A DNA stretch of 52,434 bases from DASSWG01 sp041689995 (GTDB taxonomy: Bacteria; Bacteroidota; Bacteroidia; Flavobacteriales; Flavobacteriaceae): assembly GCA_041689995.1 (NCBI GenBank), contig JBDNFD010000017.1:1-52434 (forward strand), read 5' to 3'. This document shows positions 1 through 7,824 of the stretch, piece by piece. The notes beneath the pieces were generated by a model that worked only from the letters and a program-made list of their open reading frames with translations, was not told the origin of the DNA and did no database searches. How positions within the stretch are numbered: the stretch's first letter is position 1; each line of letters starts with the position of its first letter. A program made the position numbers and the translations under genes.

Positions 1-1
1 A

Positions 2-112
2 CTAATAGAATCAATTGATATTGAATGGATTACTTGCAGGATAATAGCAAATATGGAAGATTTTGGTTTTCTAACAAATACGCATGATTTTAAATATCAA
101 GCCGTTACGTAA
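2..112 (+). CDS. 3' end of an unidentified protein (partial)
   Basis: The window opens inside an open frame that reads 36 codons from base 2 to a TAA at 110-112. The readable tail contains IDIEWITCRIIANMEDF and ends in KYQAVT. No start is in view and the fragment is too short to assign a family. It could be chance, but the amino acid composition looks like ordinary protein. It converges on the minus-strand RNase H gene. Confidence 0.4.
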   Translation, partial: LIESIDIEWITCRIIANMEDFGFLTNTHDFKYQAVT

Positions 113-191
113 AATTAATCTGGTGCGAAACTTGAGTTATACTAAGTTAAAATGGAAATTATAGTTTATTTCCTTGTAAAGATAATAAAAA

Positions 192-827
192 TTATTTCCT
201 TCCAAAATCTGCGGGAATTTCGCCCCAAGCTCTCGTTTCCCATTTCACGATCGGAGTGGAAAAAGGCGTTTTCCGAAGCCATTCCTCCGCACGTTCGATC
301 AGTTCAAAAAGCTGTTTATTTTTAGCATTTTGCTTCAATTTGGTGTTACAAACCTTTTTTTTCACCCAACCAATTGCGATTCTGGAATCGGAATAAATAA
401 TGCGGTCGCTGTTATGTTGTTTGAGAAAAGCCAAGCCATGAACCAAGGCCAAGAATTCTCCAATATTATTAGTGCCCTCCGCAAAAGGTCCCATTTTGAA
501 AAGCACTTTCTTAGTTTTGGTATCCACTCCCTGATATTCCATGATTCCGGGATTTCCACTGGAAGCAGCATCCACTGAAATGGAATATAAGTTTGGTTTT
601 CCGATGATTGCTAATCTTTCCGGCGAAAGAGTCTTTTTGGAAACAGCTTTTCCTTTATAATCGGCAAAAGTTTTATCAAAAGCCACTTGTGCTTCCCGAT
701 GCGTGGGGAAAGCCTTGTATTGTGCGTCTTCAAATCCGGAAATCATGGCTTTGCATGCTTCCCAAGTGTTGTAAATACCAGGCTTTTTGCCTTTCCAAAC
801 CACGTAATATTTTTTTGTTTTTCCCAT
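192..827 (-). CDS. Ribonuclease HI with N-terminal viroplasmin domain
   Basis: This 211-residue protein should cleave the RNA strand of RNA-DNA hybrids in the cytoplasm. Residues 5-50 (KKYYVVWKGKKPGIYNTWEAC) form the caulimovirus viroplasmin-like domain that binds hybrids in eukaryotic-type RNase H1. Residues about 80-211 are the RNase H fold. The catalytic acids are visible in order: D in SVDAASSGNPG, E in NIGEFLAL, D in IYSDSRIA and a last D in IPADFGRK. The start follows the purN stop by one base on the same strand, so the two are probably co-transcribed. The viroplasmin-RNase H fusion next to purN is common in Flavobacteriia as I know them. Confidence 0.9.
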   Translation of the reverse strand: MGKTKKYYVVWKGKKPGIYNTWEACKAMISGFEDAQYKAFPTHREAQVAFDKTFADYKGKAVSKKTLSPERLAIIGKPNLYSISVDAASSGNPGIMEYQGVDTKTKKVLFKMGPFAEGTNNIGEFLALVHGLAFLKQHNSDRIIYSDSRIAIGWVKKKVCNTKLKQNAKNKQLFELIERAEEWLRKTPFSTPIVKWETRAWGEIPADFGRK

Positions 828-828
828 T

Positions 829-1425
829 CTAATTTTTTGGGAACAAAATCCGTTCGATCACCTGCGGAAAATATTTCTGCTCCAACTCATGAATTTTGAC
901 AGCGACTTTTTCTGCCGAATCATTACTGGAAATCTGAGTTTCAAATTGGGCAATCATTTCTCCCTCATCATACTTTTCGTTCACATAATGAATACTGATC
1001 CCAGTTTTCAGCTCCTTGTTTTTCACCACCATTTCGTGCACCCGCAGCCCGAACATTCCCTTTCCTCCGTATTTTGGTAAAAGAGCGGGATGAATATTAA
1101 TTATTTTTCCTGGGAACATTTTAAGTATTTTCGAAGGCAACAACCATAAAAATCCTGCCAATACAATAAGATCTGGAGAAATATCTTTCAAAATCCCTAT
1201 AATTTCATCGGTTTCATAAAAAGTATTTCTGTCGAAATAAAAGGTTTTCACAGCCAAATCTTGTGCTTTTTGCAATACTGGAGCAAATTTTCGATTGGAA
1301 AAAACACATTCTACTTCCACTTTTTCGTTTTTTCGAAAATAACGAATAATATTTTCTGCGTTCGTTCCGGTTCCAGATGCAAAAATGACAATTTTTTTAA
1401 TGGAAGATGTTGATGGTGATTTCAA
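829..1425 (-). CDS. purN: Phosphoribosylglycinamide formyltransferase (GART)
   Basis: PurN transfers a formyl group from 10-formyl-tetrahydrofolate to GAR in de novo purine synthesis. The 198-residue protein has the N-terminal nucleotide loop (IVIFASGTGTNAENI), the catalytic-region motif IINIHPALLPKYGGKGMFG, and GISIHYVNEKYDEGEMIAQ, which holds the conserved H and D of the active site. Length matches the short bacterial PurN family. It has a short N-terminal extension before the first beta strand; no later ATG is available. It is divergent from acpP and is followed after one base by the RNase H gene. purD, another step of the same pathway, lies at 10.7 kb. Confidence 0.95.
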   Translation of the reverse strand: MKSPSTSSIKKIVIFASGTGTNAENIIRYFRKNEKVEVECVFSNRKFAPVLQKAQDLAVKTFYFDRNTFYETDEIIGILKDISPDLIVLAGFLWLLPSKILKMFPGKIINIHPALLPKYGGKGMFGLRVHEMVVKNKELKTGISIHYVNEKYDEGEMIAQFETQISSNDSAEKVAVKIHELEQKYFPQVIERILFPKN

Positions 1426-1536
1426 AATGCTATATTTACAGAATAATCAAAGCGGTAAAAATACCAACTTAATTTAAAATTGCGTAAATTGGAACCACAT
1501 TTTTGACCGTATCGGTTTTTTTATAATAAAGTTTTT

Positions 1537-1544
1537 TATTTTTG
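1537..1544 (+). promoter_or_regulatory. Candidate -7 promoter element of acpP
   Basis: TATTTTTG fits the Bacteroidota -7 consensus TAnnTTTG and lies 31 bases before the acpP start. The -33 element is not clear. The strong A/T context and short leader fit a highly expressed gene. Confidence 0.5.
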
Positions 1545-1575
1545 CATCTTAATCAAAATTTAAAATCAAAAGATT

Positions 1576-1812
1576 ATGTCAGACATCGCATCAAGAGTAA
1601 AAGCAATTATCGTTGATAAATTAGGCGTTGACGAAAACGAAGTAGTGAACGAAGCTAGCTTCACAAACGATTTAGGCGCAGACTCATTGGACACCGTTGA
1701 ATTGATCATGGAATTCGAAAAAGAATTCGATATTCAAATTCCAGACGACCAAGCAGAAAACATCGCAACTGTTGGCCAAGCTGTTTCCTATATTGAAAAA
1801 GCAAAAAAATAA
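1576..1812 (+). CDS. acpP: Acyl carrier protein
   Basis: Small acidic carrier of acyl chains in type II fatty acid synthesis. The 78 residues contain the phosphopantetheine attachment motif GADSLDTVELIMEFE, with Ser about position 37 as the modified residue. Length and helix pattern (SRVKAIIVDKLGVDENEV) are typical. It sits directly before fabF (10-base gap), the usual bacterial pairing, so its partner enzyme is encoded next door. Confidence 0.98.
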   Translation: MSDIASRVKAIIVDKLGVDENEVVNEASFTNDLGADSLDTVELIMEFEKEFDIQIPDDQAENIATVGQAVSYIEKAKK

Positions 1813-1822
1813 AAATGCTTTT

Positions 1823-3076
1823 ATGGAGCTTAAGCGGGTAGTAGTAACAGGATTGGGAGCATTGACGCCCATCGGAAACAATATAGAAGAATATTGGGAC
1901 GGATTGGTACATGGGAAAAGTGGCAGCGCGCCAATTACCCATTATGATCCCGAAAAATTCAAAACTAAATTCGCTTGCGAAATCAAAAACTTCAATATCG
2001 ATGATTTTTTTGATCGCAAGGAAGCCCGCAGGCTCGATAAATTTGCCCAATATGCTATTATTGCCTCCGATGAGGCCATAAAAGATTCTGGAATTGATCT
2101 AAATGTCGTGAACAAACATCGGATTGGCGTTATTTGGGGCGCTGGAATTGGCGGCCTGGAAACCTTCCAAAACGAGGTCATGAACTTTTCGAAAGGCGAC
2201 GGCACCCCTCGTTTCAATCCATTTTTTATTCCGAAAATGATCGCCGACATTGCGCCCGGCAATATTTCCATCCGTCATGGTTTTATGGGCCCCAATTACA
2301 CCACGGTTTCCGCGTGTGCTTCTTCAGCAAATGCGATGATCGATGCGCTGAACTATATTCGTTTGGGGCAAAGCGATGTGATTGTGACCGGAGGAAGTGA
2401 AGCCGCTGTTGTAGAAGCAGGAATGGGCGGATTTAGTGCCATGCATGCCCTTTCTACCCGCAATGAAAGTCCCGAAACCGCATCCAGGCCATTCGACGCG
2501 ACCCGCGACGGATTTGTTTTGGGAGAAGGTGCTGGAGCATTGATTCTGGAAGAATATGAACACGCAAAAGCCCGTGGTGCAAAGATTTATGCAGAATTTA
2601 TTGGCGGCGGAATGTCTTCAGATGCTTATCATATGACCGCACCACATCCAGATGGGCTCGGCGTCATCGCGGTAATGCGAAACTGTTTAGAAAACGCCGG
2701 CTTAAAACCCGAAGATGTTGATGCGATCAATACGCACGGAACTTCCACCCCATTGGGCGATGTTGCGGAATTAAAAGCCATTAGTGTGGTTTTTGGCGAA
2801 CATGCAAAACACATCAATATCAATTCGACAAAATCCATGACGGGACATCTTTTGGGTGCTGCTGGCGCCATTGAAGCCATCGCCTCCATTTTGTCGATGA
2901 AATACGGTATTGTTCCGCCGACGATCAATCATCAAGTAGTGGATGAAAACATCGATCCGGAATTGAATTTGACTTTGAACAAAGCGCAAAAAAGAAATAT
3001 TGATATTGCGATGAGCAATACTTTTGGATTTGGGGGACACAATGCTTGTGTCGTCTTTAAAAAAATGACCGAGTAA
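1823..3076 (+). CDS. fabF: Beta-ketoacyl-ACP synthase II
   Basis: Condenses malonyl-ACP with acyl-ACP in fatty acid elongation. I place the start at 1823 (MELKRVVVTGLGALTPIG); an upstream ATG at 1772 would overlap acpP and add unrelated residues. The 417-residue protein shows the thiolase-fold catalytic triad: Cys in TTVSACASSANA, His in NTHGTSTPLGD and His in KSMTGHLLGAAGA. The C-terminal glycine-rich loop SNTFGFGGHNA is present. It lies 10 bases after acpP and 6 bases before rnc, so the three genes form one transcription unit. Confidence 0.97.
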   Translation: MELKRVVVTGLGALTPIGNNIEEYWDGLVHGKSGSAPITHYDPEKFKTKFACEIKNFNIDDFFDRKEARRLDKFAQYAIIASDEAIKDSGIDLNVVNKHRIGVIWGAGIGGLETFQNEVMNFSKGDGTPRFNPFFIPKMIADIAPGNISIRHGFMGPNYTTVSACASSANAMIDALNYIRLGQSDVIVTGGSEAAVVEAGMGGFSAMHALSTRNESPETASRPFDATRDGFVLGEGAGALILEEYEHAKARGAKIYAEFIGGGMSSDAYHMTAPHPDGLGVIAVMRNCLENAGLKPEDVDAINTHGTSTPLGDVAELKAISVVFGEHAKHININSTKSMTGHLLGAAGAIEAIASILSMKYGIVPPTINHQVVDENIDPELNLTLNKAQKRNIDIAMSNTFGFGGHNACVVFKKMTE

Positions 3077-3082
3077 TCTGCC

Positions 3083-3820
3083 ATGAGCGCGATTCGAAAT
3101 ATATTAAATTCCCGTTCTGAAAAGAATGGGGATTTTTTTTCGTCTATTCAGAAATTAATTGGTTTCAAACCAAAGCAAATCAATTATTATCAAACCGCTT
3201 TCACTCATCGTTCTTTAAAAAAAAAGGATTCCTTGGGAAACGATTTGAATTATGAACGTCTTGAATTTCTTGGCGATGCCATGTTGGGCGCAACTATTGC
3301 GGCCTTTTTATATAAAAAAGCACCTTCGCAAAATGAAGGTTATCTTACTAAAATGCGTTCTAAAATTGTCAGTAGGAAACATTTGAACGAACTGGGAAAA
3401 GATTTAAAGTTGGTGAATTTCATTGATACCAACATTCCTAAGGAACAATTTGGCGAAAATATCCACGGAAATCTTTTTGAAGCGCTCGTTGGCGCGATTT
3501 ATTTGGACCGGGGCTATGAATATGTTCTTAAATTTATCGATTCGAACGTGATTACTTCCTACTTGGATATTGAACAACTGGAAGGAAAAGTGATCAGCTA
3601 TAAAAGTCTTTTGATTGAATGGTGCCAACAGGAAAAACGCGATTTCGATTTTGAAATCTATGAAGACACAGGAAAAGATGAAGCGAAACACTTTGCGGTA
3701 AAACTTCGAATTGGGGGAAAAATGGTGGCTAAAGCGAGGGACACCTCTAAAAAGAAAGCGGAGGAAAAAACAGCAAAACGTGCTTATTATGCATTTAAAA
3801 AAAATATTGATGCCTCTTGA
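3083..3820 (+). CDS. rnc: Ribonuclease III
   Basis: Double-strand RNA endonuclease for rRNA and mRNA processing. The 245-residue protein has the RNase III signature NYERLEFLGDAMLGA near residues 50-65 with its catalytic acids, the second acidic site in NLFEALVGAIYLDRG, and a C-terminal double-stranded-RNA binding domain starting near residue 165 (SYKSLLIEWCQQ) and ending in KKKAEEKTAKRAYYA. It follows fabF by 6 bases, the standard fabF-rnc order. It converges on recX, with 19 bases between the stops. Confidence 0.96.
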   Translation: MSAIRNILNSRSEKNGDFFSSIQKLIGFKPKQINYYQTAFTHRSLKKKDSLGNDLNYERLEFLGDAMLGATIAAFLYKKAPSQNEGYLTKMRSKIVSRKHLNELGKDLKLVNFIDTNIPKEQFGENIHGNLFEALVGAIYLDRGYEYVLKFIDSNVITSYLDIEQLEGKVISYKSLLIEWCQQEKRDFDFEIYEDTGKDEAKHFAVKLRIGGKMVAKARDTSKKKAEEKTAKRAYYAFKKNIDAS

Positions 3821-3839
3821 ATTTGCATGTATTCGCTTT

Positions 3840-4313
3840 TTATTTTATAAGTTCCCGAACCTTTTCGTAAACCAAATGGGATTCAAAACCCTTATACAAC
3901 AAATGATCCGCTAATTTCCTTTTTATTTTCAGGATGTTTTTGTCGTGTATCAACGCCACTTTTTTTCTGGCAACTTCGTCTAGTGCTTTTAAATAGAGTG
4001 GTTCTTCAATTTCCCGAAGTGCCGATTCAATATTATATTTTGAAATTTCCCTTACTTTCAATTCCCTTACAATCCTGATTTTACCCCATTTTTTGATCCT
4101 GAACTTTCCCCGGGCGAAGCTTCTGGCAAAACGTTCTTCGTTTAGAAAATCTTCTTGCAACAAAAGATGGATTATCTGGTATTGAGCTTCAGGGATCATT
4201 CGCATTTCCCTCAATTTTTTTTCAACTTCTTTGTGACAACGTTCCCGGTAAGCGCAAAAACTCATCAGTTTCCTCTTTGCCTCCTCGACGGTATGGGTTT
4301 TGTGGGTTTCCAT
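3840..4313 (-). CDS. recX: Regulatory protein RecX (intact copy)
   Basis: RecX modulates RecA filament extension. The 157-residue protein has the family pattern of helical repeats: VEEAKRKLMSFCAYRERCHKEVEKKL, then LLQEDFLNEERFARSFARGKFRIKKWG, then IRRELK-like KIRIVRELKVREIS, and a third repeat with KRKLADHLLYKGFESHLVYEKV. This is the full-length copy. Its first 75 or so codons and the 48 bases upstream are repeated almost exactly at 7520-7790, on the far side of the restriction-modification genes. Before that insertion recX must have been divergent from the ABC transporter gene at 7825. Confidence 0.9.
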   Translation of the reverse strand: METHKTHTVEEAKRKLMSFCAYRERCHKEVEKKLREMRMIPEAQYQIIHLLLQEDFLNEERFARSFARGKFRIKKWGKIRIVRELKVREISKYNIESALREIEEPLYLKALDEVARKKVALIHDKNILKIKRKLADHLLYKGFESHLVYEKVRELIK

Positions 4314-4361
4314 GAAAAATAAAAGTACAAAAAATCCTTCACCAAAAGAAAGTGAAGGGCT
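4090..4361. repeat. Left copy of 272-bp direct repeat flanking RM island 1
   Basis: Bases 4090-4361 match 7520-7790 with three substitutions (in CGGGCG/CGAGCG, TTCCCTC/TTCCTTC and AAACTCA/AAATTCA) and one missing A in a short A-run just upstream of recX. The repeat covers the first about 224 bases of recX plus 48 bases before its start. The high identity argues for a recent duplication. The repeat frames 3.2 kb holding only RM genes. Confidence 0.95.
4336..4358 (-). terminator. Terminator-like hairpin between RM island 1 and recX
   Basis: On the minus strand CCTTCAC and GTGAAGG form a 7-bp stem with a 9-base loop, followed by ATTTTTTG. It lies 3' of the methyltransferase gene and 23 bases before recX, so it could end the RM transcript. 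It is part of the duplicated segment and so predates the island; its original role is unclear. Confidence 0.5.
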
Positions 4362-4454
4362 GCAAAGTATTTAACACTCCTCTTGCTGTCGGGTATTGGT
4401 AACCACAATGGGCTTGTACGAAATGTGAACATTCACGAACACCAAAATCAATTA

Positions 4455-6053
4455 TTAACTCGTGAGTAATTGCAAATGGGTATGGTTTTTAGCGTTGGAA
4501 AATTCAATTCGTAAAATACTGTCTATCGCTACAATGGCTTTTTCGTTGTTGGAATTCTTGAAGTCCAAGTATAAATCTAATATTTTTGAAATATTTTCTT
4601 CGGACAACTTTGATAAATCGAGCATTTTGGATTTGTTCAAATCATTTGGTTCAAATTTCCTAAGCCCGTTTCCATATTCTCTTCTGTTATCATCAAATAT
4701 CTCTTTTGCTACATTGGTTAATAAATATGCAAACAGCAAATCAATGCTTGTGTTTGAAAATAGATCTTGATTTATTGGATATACACTATGGAATGTTGTT
4801 AGATTTGATACGTTTGCTTCATTACGAATGAATTTCACGTATTCTCTATTAAAAACCGAGACCCAAATGGGTGCGGGTGGTCGTTTTTCTAATGAGTACC
4901 AAGGTTTTCTGCTTTTTGTCAAGAATCGCTCATTGATTTTTTCTTGCTCCCCCTTTTTAATATATTCATTTACTTTTGTGTTCTTTGGATTATGTCCATT
5001 GAAGATATAAACTAGTCCATTTTTGCTTTTAAGATTTTTAAATTCTTTTGCCGTAAATAAATTACCTTTTACATCTTTGGCTTTGCAGATACAAGGCAAA
5101 AGGTTTTCTTTTGGTATTGAAAATTCTTTTGCTTTAGAAGGTTTAAAAGTAAAGTACTCGTTTGCACCTGTTGCAATTCCCCTCATAACTTTGGCATATT
5201 TGGAAAAAGGCACGAGATTTTTATAATCGGTCGAGTTTTGAACTTGATAATATTTTCGCCATTTGATGTTTGAATCTAACTCTTTGGTATTAAAGCAGAA
5301 CTCTCCCTTTTTATTGGGGTAGGCTTCTATAAACTGTTTTATTGACAATAAATCGGATTTGGATTCTATTGTTGAAATATTTATTTCTGAATTATGCTTA
5401 TCATTTGCGAGAAGTAAAATAGAGGCAGTTGTTAATGCTCCGTCAAAAACGTTCTCCTTAAAGTCGATAACGAAAAGGTGTCGCAGTGCATTGGTTTTAA
5501 GTAGATAGTTTTTGACCAATTTTCCATAATCGGCATTTAAAAATTCGGATGGAATAATGTATGCCGCTCTCCCGTTTTTGTTTAGCTGAAAAATTGATTT
5601 TAGAAGAAACAAGGTGTAAAGGTTTGTGAACCCGTTTAATCTATATTTTATCCGGGTTTCAACTTCTTTCAAAATTCCTTTGTTATCATAATCGTGAAAT
5701 TTCAAGTAAGGGGGATTACATATTATTCCATCGTATTTATTATTCCAATCGTTGAACATATAATCTCCCAACTGAATATAAATGTTTTTATGGTCATTAA
5801 AAAATGGTTTTGCCTCATTTAAAATCACTTCATCAATTTCAAATCCTTTGATGTCCAATTTTGGCATTTTATCAAGCAGGGTTCTTGAAAATATTCCCAA
5901 TCCAAAAGCTGGTTCTAAGACCGTGTTTATTTTCTCATTTCCAAGAATCCAATCTGCCATTAAATCTGCAACTGGTTGTGGCGTGAAAAATTGAGCAAAT
6001 TTTTTACGGTGTGATAAGCTGACTTTTTCTGAATATTCCCTCTCCATTACCAT
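4455..6053 (-). CDS. Type II N6-adenine DNA methyltransferase (gamma class, AccI/TaqI type)
   Basis: Methylates adenine in a specific DNA site to protect it from the cognate endonuclease. The 532-residue protein has the N-terminal FFTPQPVADLMADWI entry motif, the AdoMet motif I region VLEPAFGLGIFSRTLL, an acidic strand FEIDEVIL and the catalytic motif IV ICNPPYLKF (NPPY). The order (motif I before NPPY, then a long C-terminal half) is that of gamma-type enzymes, where the C-terminal part reads the target; recognition motifs such as RGIATGANEYF fit TaqI-like specificity domains. Size and gene neighbours resemble the AccI system (I recall M.AccI at about 540 residues), but the target site is not readable from sequence. 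It is the last gene of the island. The partner nuclease is broken, so this may act as an orphan methyltransferase. Confidence 0.88.
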   Translation of the reverse strand: MVMEREYSEKVSLSHRKKFAQFFTPQPVADLMADWILGNEKINTVLEPAFGLGIFSRTLLDKMPKLDIKGFEIDEVILNEAKPFFNDHKNIYIQLGDYMFNDWNNKYDGIICNPPYLKFHDYDNKGILKEVETRIKYRLNGFTNLYTLFLLKSIFQLNKNGRAAYIIPSEFLNADYGKLVKNYLLKTNALRHLFVIDFKENVFDGALTTASILLLANDKHNSEINISTIESKSDLLSIKQFIEAYPNKKGEFCFNTKELDSNIKWRKYYQVQNSTDYKNLVPFSKYAKVMRGIATGANEYFTFKPSKAKEFSIPKENLLPCICKAKDVKGNLFTAKEFKNLKSKNGLVYIFNGHNPKNTKVNEYIKKGEQEKINERFLTKSRKPWYSLEKRPPAPIWVSVFNREYVKFIRNEANVSNLTTFHSVYPINQDLFSNTSIDLLFAYLLTNVAKEIFDDNRREYGNGLRKFEPNDLNKSKMLDLSKLSEENISKILDLYLDFKNSNNEKAIVAIDSILRIEFSNAKNHTHLQLLTS

Positions 6054-6055
6054 AT

Positions 6056-7168
6056 CTAAAAATCGGTTATGTTTAATAAGATTGTTAAACTATCAATATC
6101 CAAATAAGCAGTTCCTTTTTCAAAACTTACATAAAAAAGTAAACGCCCCCTGCCCATCTCCCTTCTGACACTTTTATGTTCCGGCTCCAGTGTTTTGTAT
6201 GCAACTTGGGCGGTATTTCGGGTATTTATTTTGACCGTTGTTTTATTTTGATTTTTTACATCCTTGCTAATTTCATAATATTCACCTTCCTTGTTCGGTT
6301 CGGTCAACAATGTCAATATGTTTTTAAAAGAGATTCCATAGGACTTATCAAAAAACACCTGAAAGTAATAATGTGGAACATTAAAAATTTCGGCCCACTT
6401 ATAGACTACTTTTATGTCTTCAACTTTGGGCGTAATGCTTAAATAATCTCTTTTTTGAACAATGCTGATGTGTTTCTTCAAATCTTTAAAAAGCAAGGTC
6501 AATTCTTGTAGTCTTTCGGTAGAATTCCAACTCGGTCTCCGAAAACTTATCGCACAAATCGTGTTGTTGTCAATGCTTTTCAATAAGTCTAAATAGGCTT
6601 TCTTTTTCGGGTGATCCAACAAAATCTGAAAATTCATTTAGAATCTTATCCTTAACCGCTAAAGCTGATTCAAGATGAAAGCTGATTCAAGATGAAATCT
6701 GCTCCGGTCTTGCATTTCTTTCTCATATTTGTCAATTAAAAAAGTGCTATACCTGATTTCCAAACCTGCAATAGCTTTTTTGACATAATCGGTAATTTTT
6801 GAATGCTCAATTTTACTTAAATCAAGGCCAAGTTCTTGATTGTAATCCTTTTTGTTGAATATTAAAAGATCAGGACGCTTTCCTATTGCATCCAATTCAT
6901 CCTGAAAATCTATATAAAATTGGTCAAACCCAACTTCACCCGCTATTAGGTCGTCAGATTTTCCATAGCGAACAGCGATATAATTTTTGGATGTCTCATT
7001 TATTGCCCGAAAAATTAAATCTTCGGCCCAATCACCTTGTTCTTTATTGGATATGAAGTTTGAAGATGCTTGCGTCGGGGGCGAGGTTCTATCCCTGGAT
7101 ATTGAAAAATCAACTATTGTGCCTGGGATAGATTTGGTTAGCTCCCTTAGATCGTCAAAATATGTCAT
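6056..7168 (-). pseudogene. Broken type II restriction endonuclease, AccI-like
   Basis: Two fragments lie in the same frame: an N-terminal one (7168-6659, 169 residues) and a C-terminal one (6637-6056, 193 residues), separated by TAG and TAA. The break coincides with a perfect 17-bp tandem duplication at 6664-6697. Removing one unit continues the frame as HLESALAVKDKILNEFSDFV; taking one T from the T5 run at 6603-6607 (A5 in the gene) then joins GSPEK to KAYLDLLKSIDNN, giving one 364-residue protein. I recall R.AccI at about 366 residues. The N-terminal part has GDWAEDLIF and KRPDLLIFNK, compatible with a PD-(D/E)XK core; the C-terminal part is basic. It starts inside the HTH stop codon (ATGA overlap) and ends 2 bases before the methyltransferase. 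Family assignment to AccI is from memory and moderate; the disruption is read directly. Confidence 0.7.
6664..6697. repeat. 17-bp perfect tandem duplication inside the endonuclease gene
   Basis: GCTGATTCAAGATGAAA occurs twice in succession (6664-6680 and 6681-6697). Because 17 is not a multiple of three it shifts the frame and brings in a TAG stop. Such a two-unit repeat can contract by slippage or recombination. Confidence 0.95.
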
Positions 7169-7458
7169 TTTGTTCTTTTATATTTTGTTTCTTGCTCTGC
7201 AACTTTTAATGCTTTTAGGCCTGCTTTTTCATCTTTTACAAGATGGTATATTTTATTGGCAATCCACAAGGCTTCTAATTCAAGCAAAGAAAAATTGAAG
7301 GTTTTGCTTATAATTTTTAAATGTTCACGCCTAATTGATTTTTGATCATTTTCTATCTTGCTTAAAAATCCATCTCCGATATTTAGAATTGAAGCAAGCT
7401 GTCTCTGATACATTCCCTTTGATTCCCTTAATTCTTTTATTTTTTGCCCAAGTGTCAT
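7165..7458 (-). CDS. XRE-family HTH regulator of RM island 1 (control protein type)
   Basis: The 97-residue protein begins with a helix-turn-helix of the Xre type (IKELRESKGMYQRQLASIL, then FLSKIENDQKSIRREHL). It likely controls timing of restriction gene expression. The C-terminal tail (ANKIYHLVKDE, then ALKVAEQETKYKR) resembles the tail of the regulator in RM island 2 (EKIAQTLCRYQ, then ALAEKKVKYIR), so the two are distant relatives. Its stop overlaps the endonuclease start (ATGA), so regulator, nuclease and methyltransferase form one operon. An inverted repeat on its own promoter suggests autoregulation. Confidence 0.85.
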   Translation of the reverse strand: MTLGQKIKELRESKGMYQRQLASILNIGDGFLSKIENDQKSIRREHLKIISKTFNFSLLELEALWIANKIYHLVKDEKAGLKALKVAEQETKYKRTK

Positions 7459-7474
7459 TTCACCAAATTTAGAC

Positions 7475-7519
7475 TTGACTATATTAGGTCAAATATAGTT
7501 AATTTTATTTGAAGTCAAA
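7475..7519 (-). promoter_or_regulatory. Promoter and probable operator of RM island 1
   Basis: On the minus strand TTTG (7519-7516) is followed after 18 bases by TATATTTG (7497-7490), a full match to the Bacteroidota -33/-7 consensus, 32 bases before the HTH start. The inverted repeat TTGAC-N8-GTCAA (7475-7492) overlaps the -7 box and the start of transcription, as expected for an operator bound by the HTH protein. The -33 box sits exactly at the repeat junction (7520). Confidence 0.6.
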
Positions 7520-7743
7520 TTTTTGATCCTGAACTTTCCCCGAGCGAAGCTTCTGGCAAAACGTTCTTCGTTTAGAAAATCTTCTTGCAACAAAAGATGG
7601 ATTATCTGGTATTGAGCTTCAGGGATCATTCGCATTTCCTTCAATTTTTTTTCAACTTCTTTGTGACAACGTTCCCGGTAAGCGCAAAAATTCATCAGTT
7701 TCCTCTTTGCCTCCTCGACGGTATGGGTTTTGTGGGTTTCCAT
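7489..7743 (-). pseudogene. Truncated duplicate of recX
   Basis: The first about 74 codons are nearly identical to recX (one amino acid change N/S near residue 18, one K/R change), but after GKFRIK the frame runs into unrelated sequence and stops (NLTSNKINYI). Only the first helical repeat and part of the second remain, so it is unlikely to function. Recent origin is clear from the near identity. It marks the right end of RM island 1 and supplies the original upstream region to the ABC transporter gene. Confidence 0.92.
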
Positions 7744-7790
7744 GAAAATAAAAGTACAAAAAATCCTTCACCAAAAGAAAGTGAAGGGCT
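7520..7790. repeat. Right copy of 272-bp direct repeat flanking RM island 1
   Basis: This is the partner of 4090-4361 (271 bases here because of one missing A). Just after it the sequence continues CACAATTGTT toward the ABC gene, while the left copy continues into RM-side sequence, so the right copy keeps the ancestral junction upstream of the ABC gene. Confidence 0.95.
7765..7787 (-). terminator. Duplicate of the terminator-like hairpin
   Basis: Same 7-bp stem (CCTTCAC/GTGAAGG) and T-rich tail on the minus strand as at 4336-4358, here upstream of the truncated recX and 38 bases before the ABC gene start. Confidence 0.4.
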
Positions 7791-7824
7791 CACAATTGTT
7801 ATTTTTAACCAGTATCTTTACCCA

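Noticed and set aside
7489..7743. Functional short RecX paralogue
   Set aside because: Near-identical to the start of recX and ends in foreign sequence at the repeat junction; it is a by-product of the insertion.
7585..7824. N-terminal extension of the ABC ATPase
   Set aside because: These codons are antisense to the recX duplicate and to the hairpin; the family start is at 7825.
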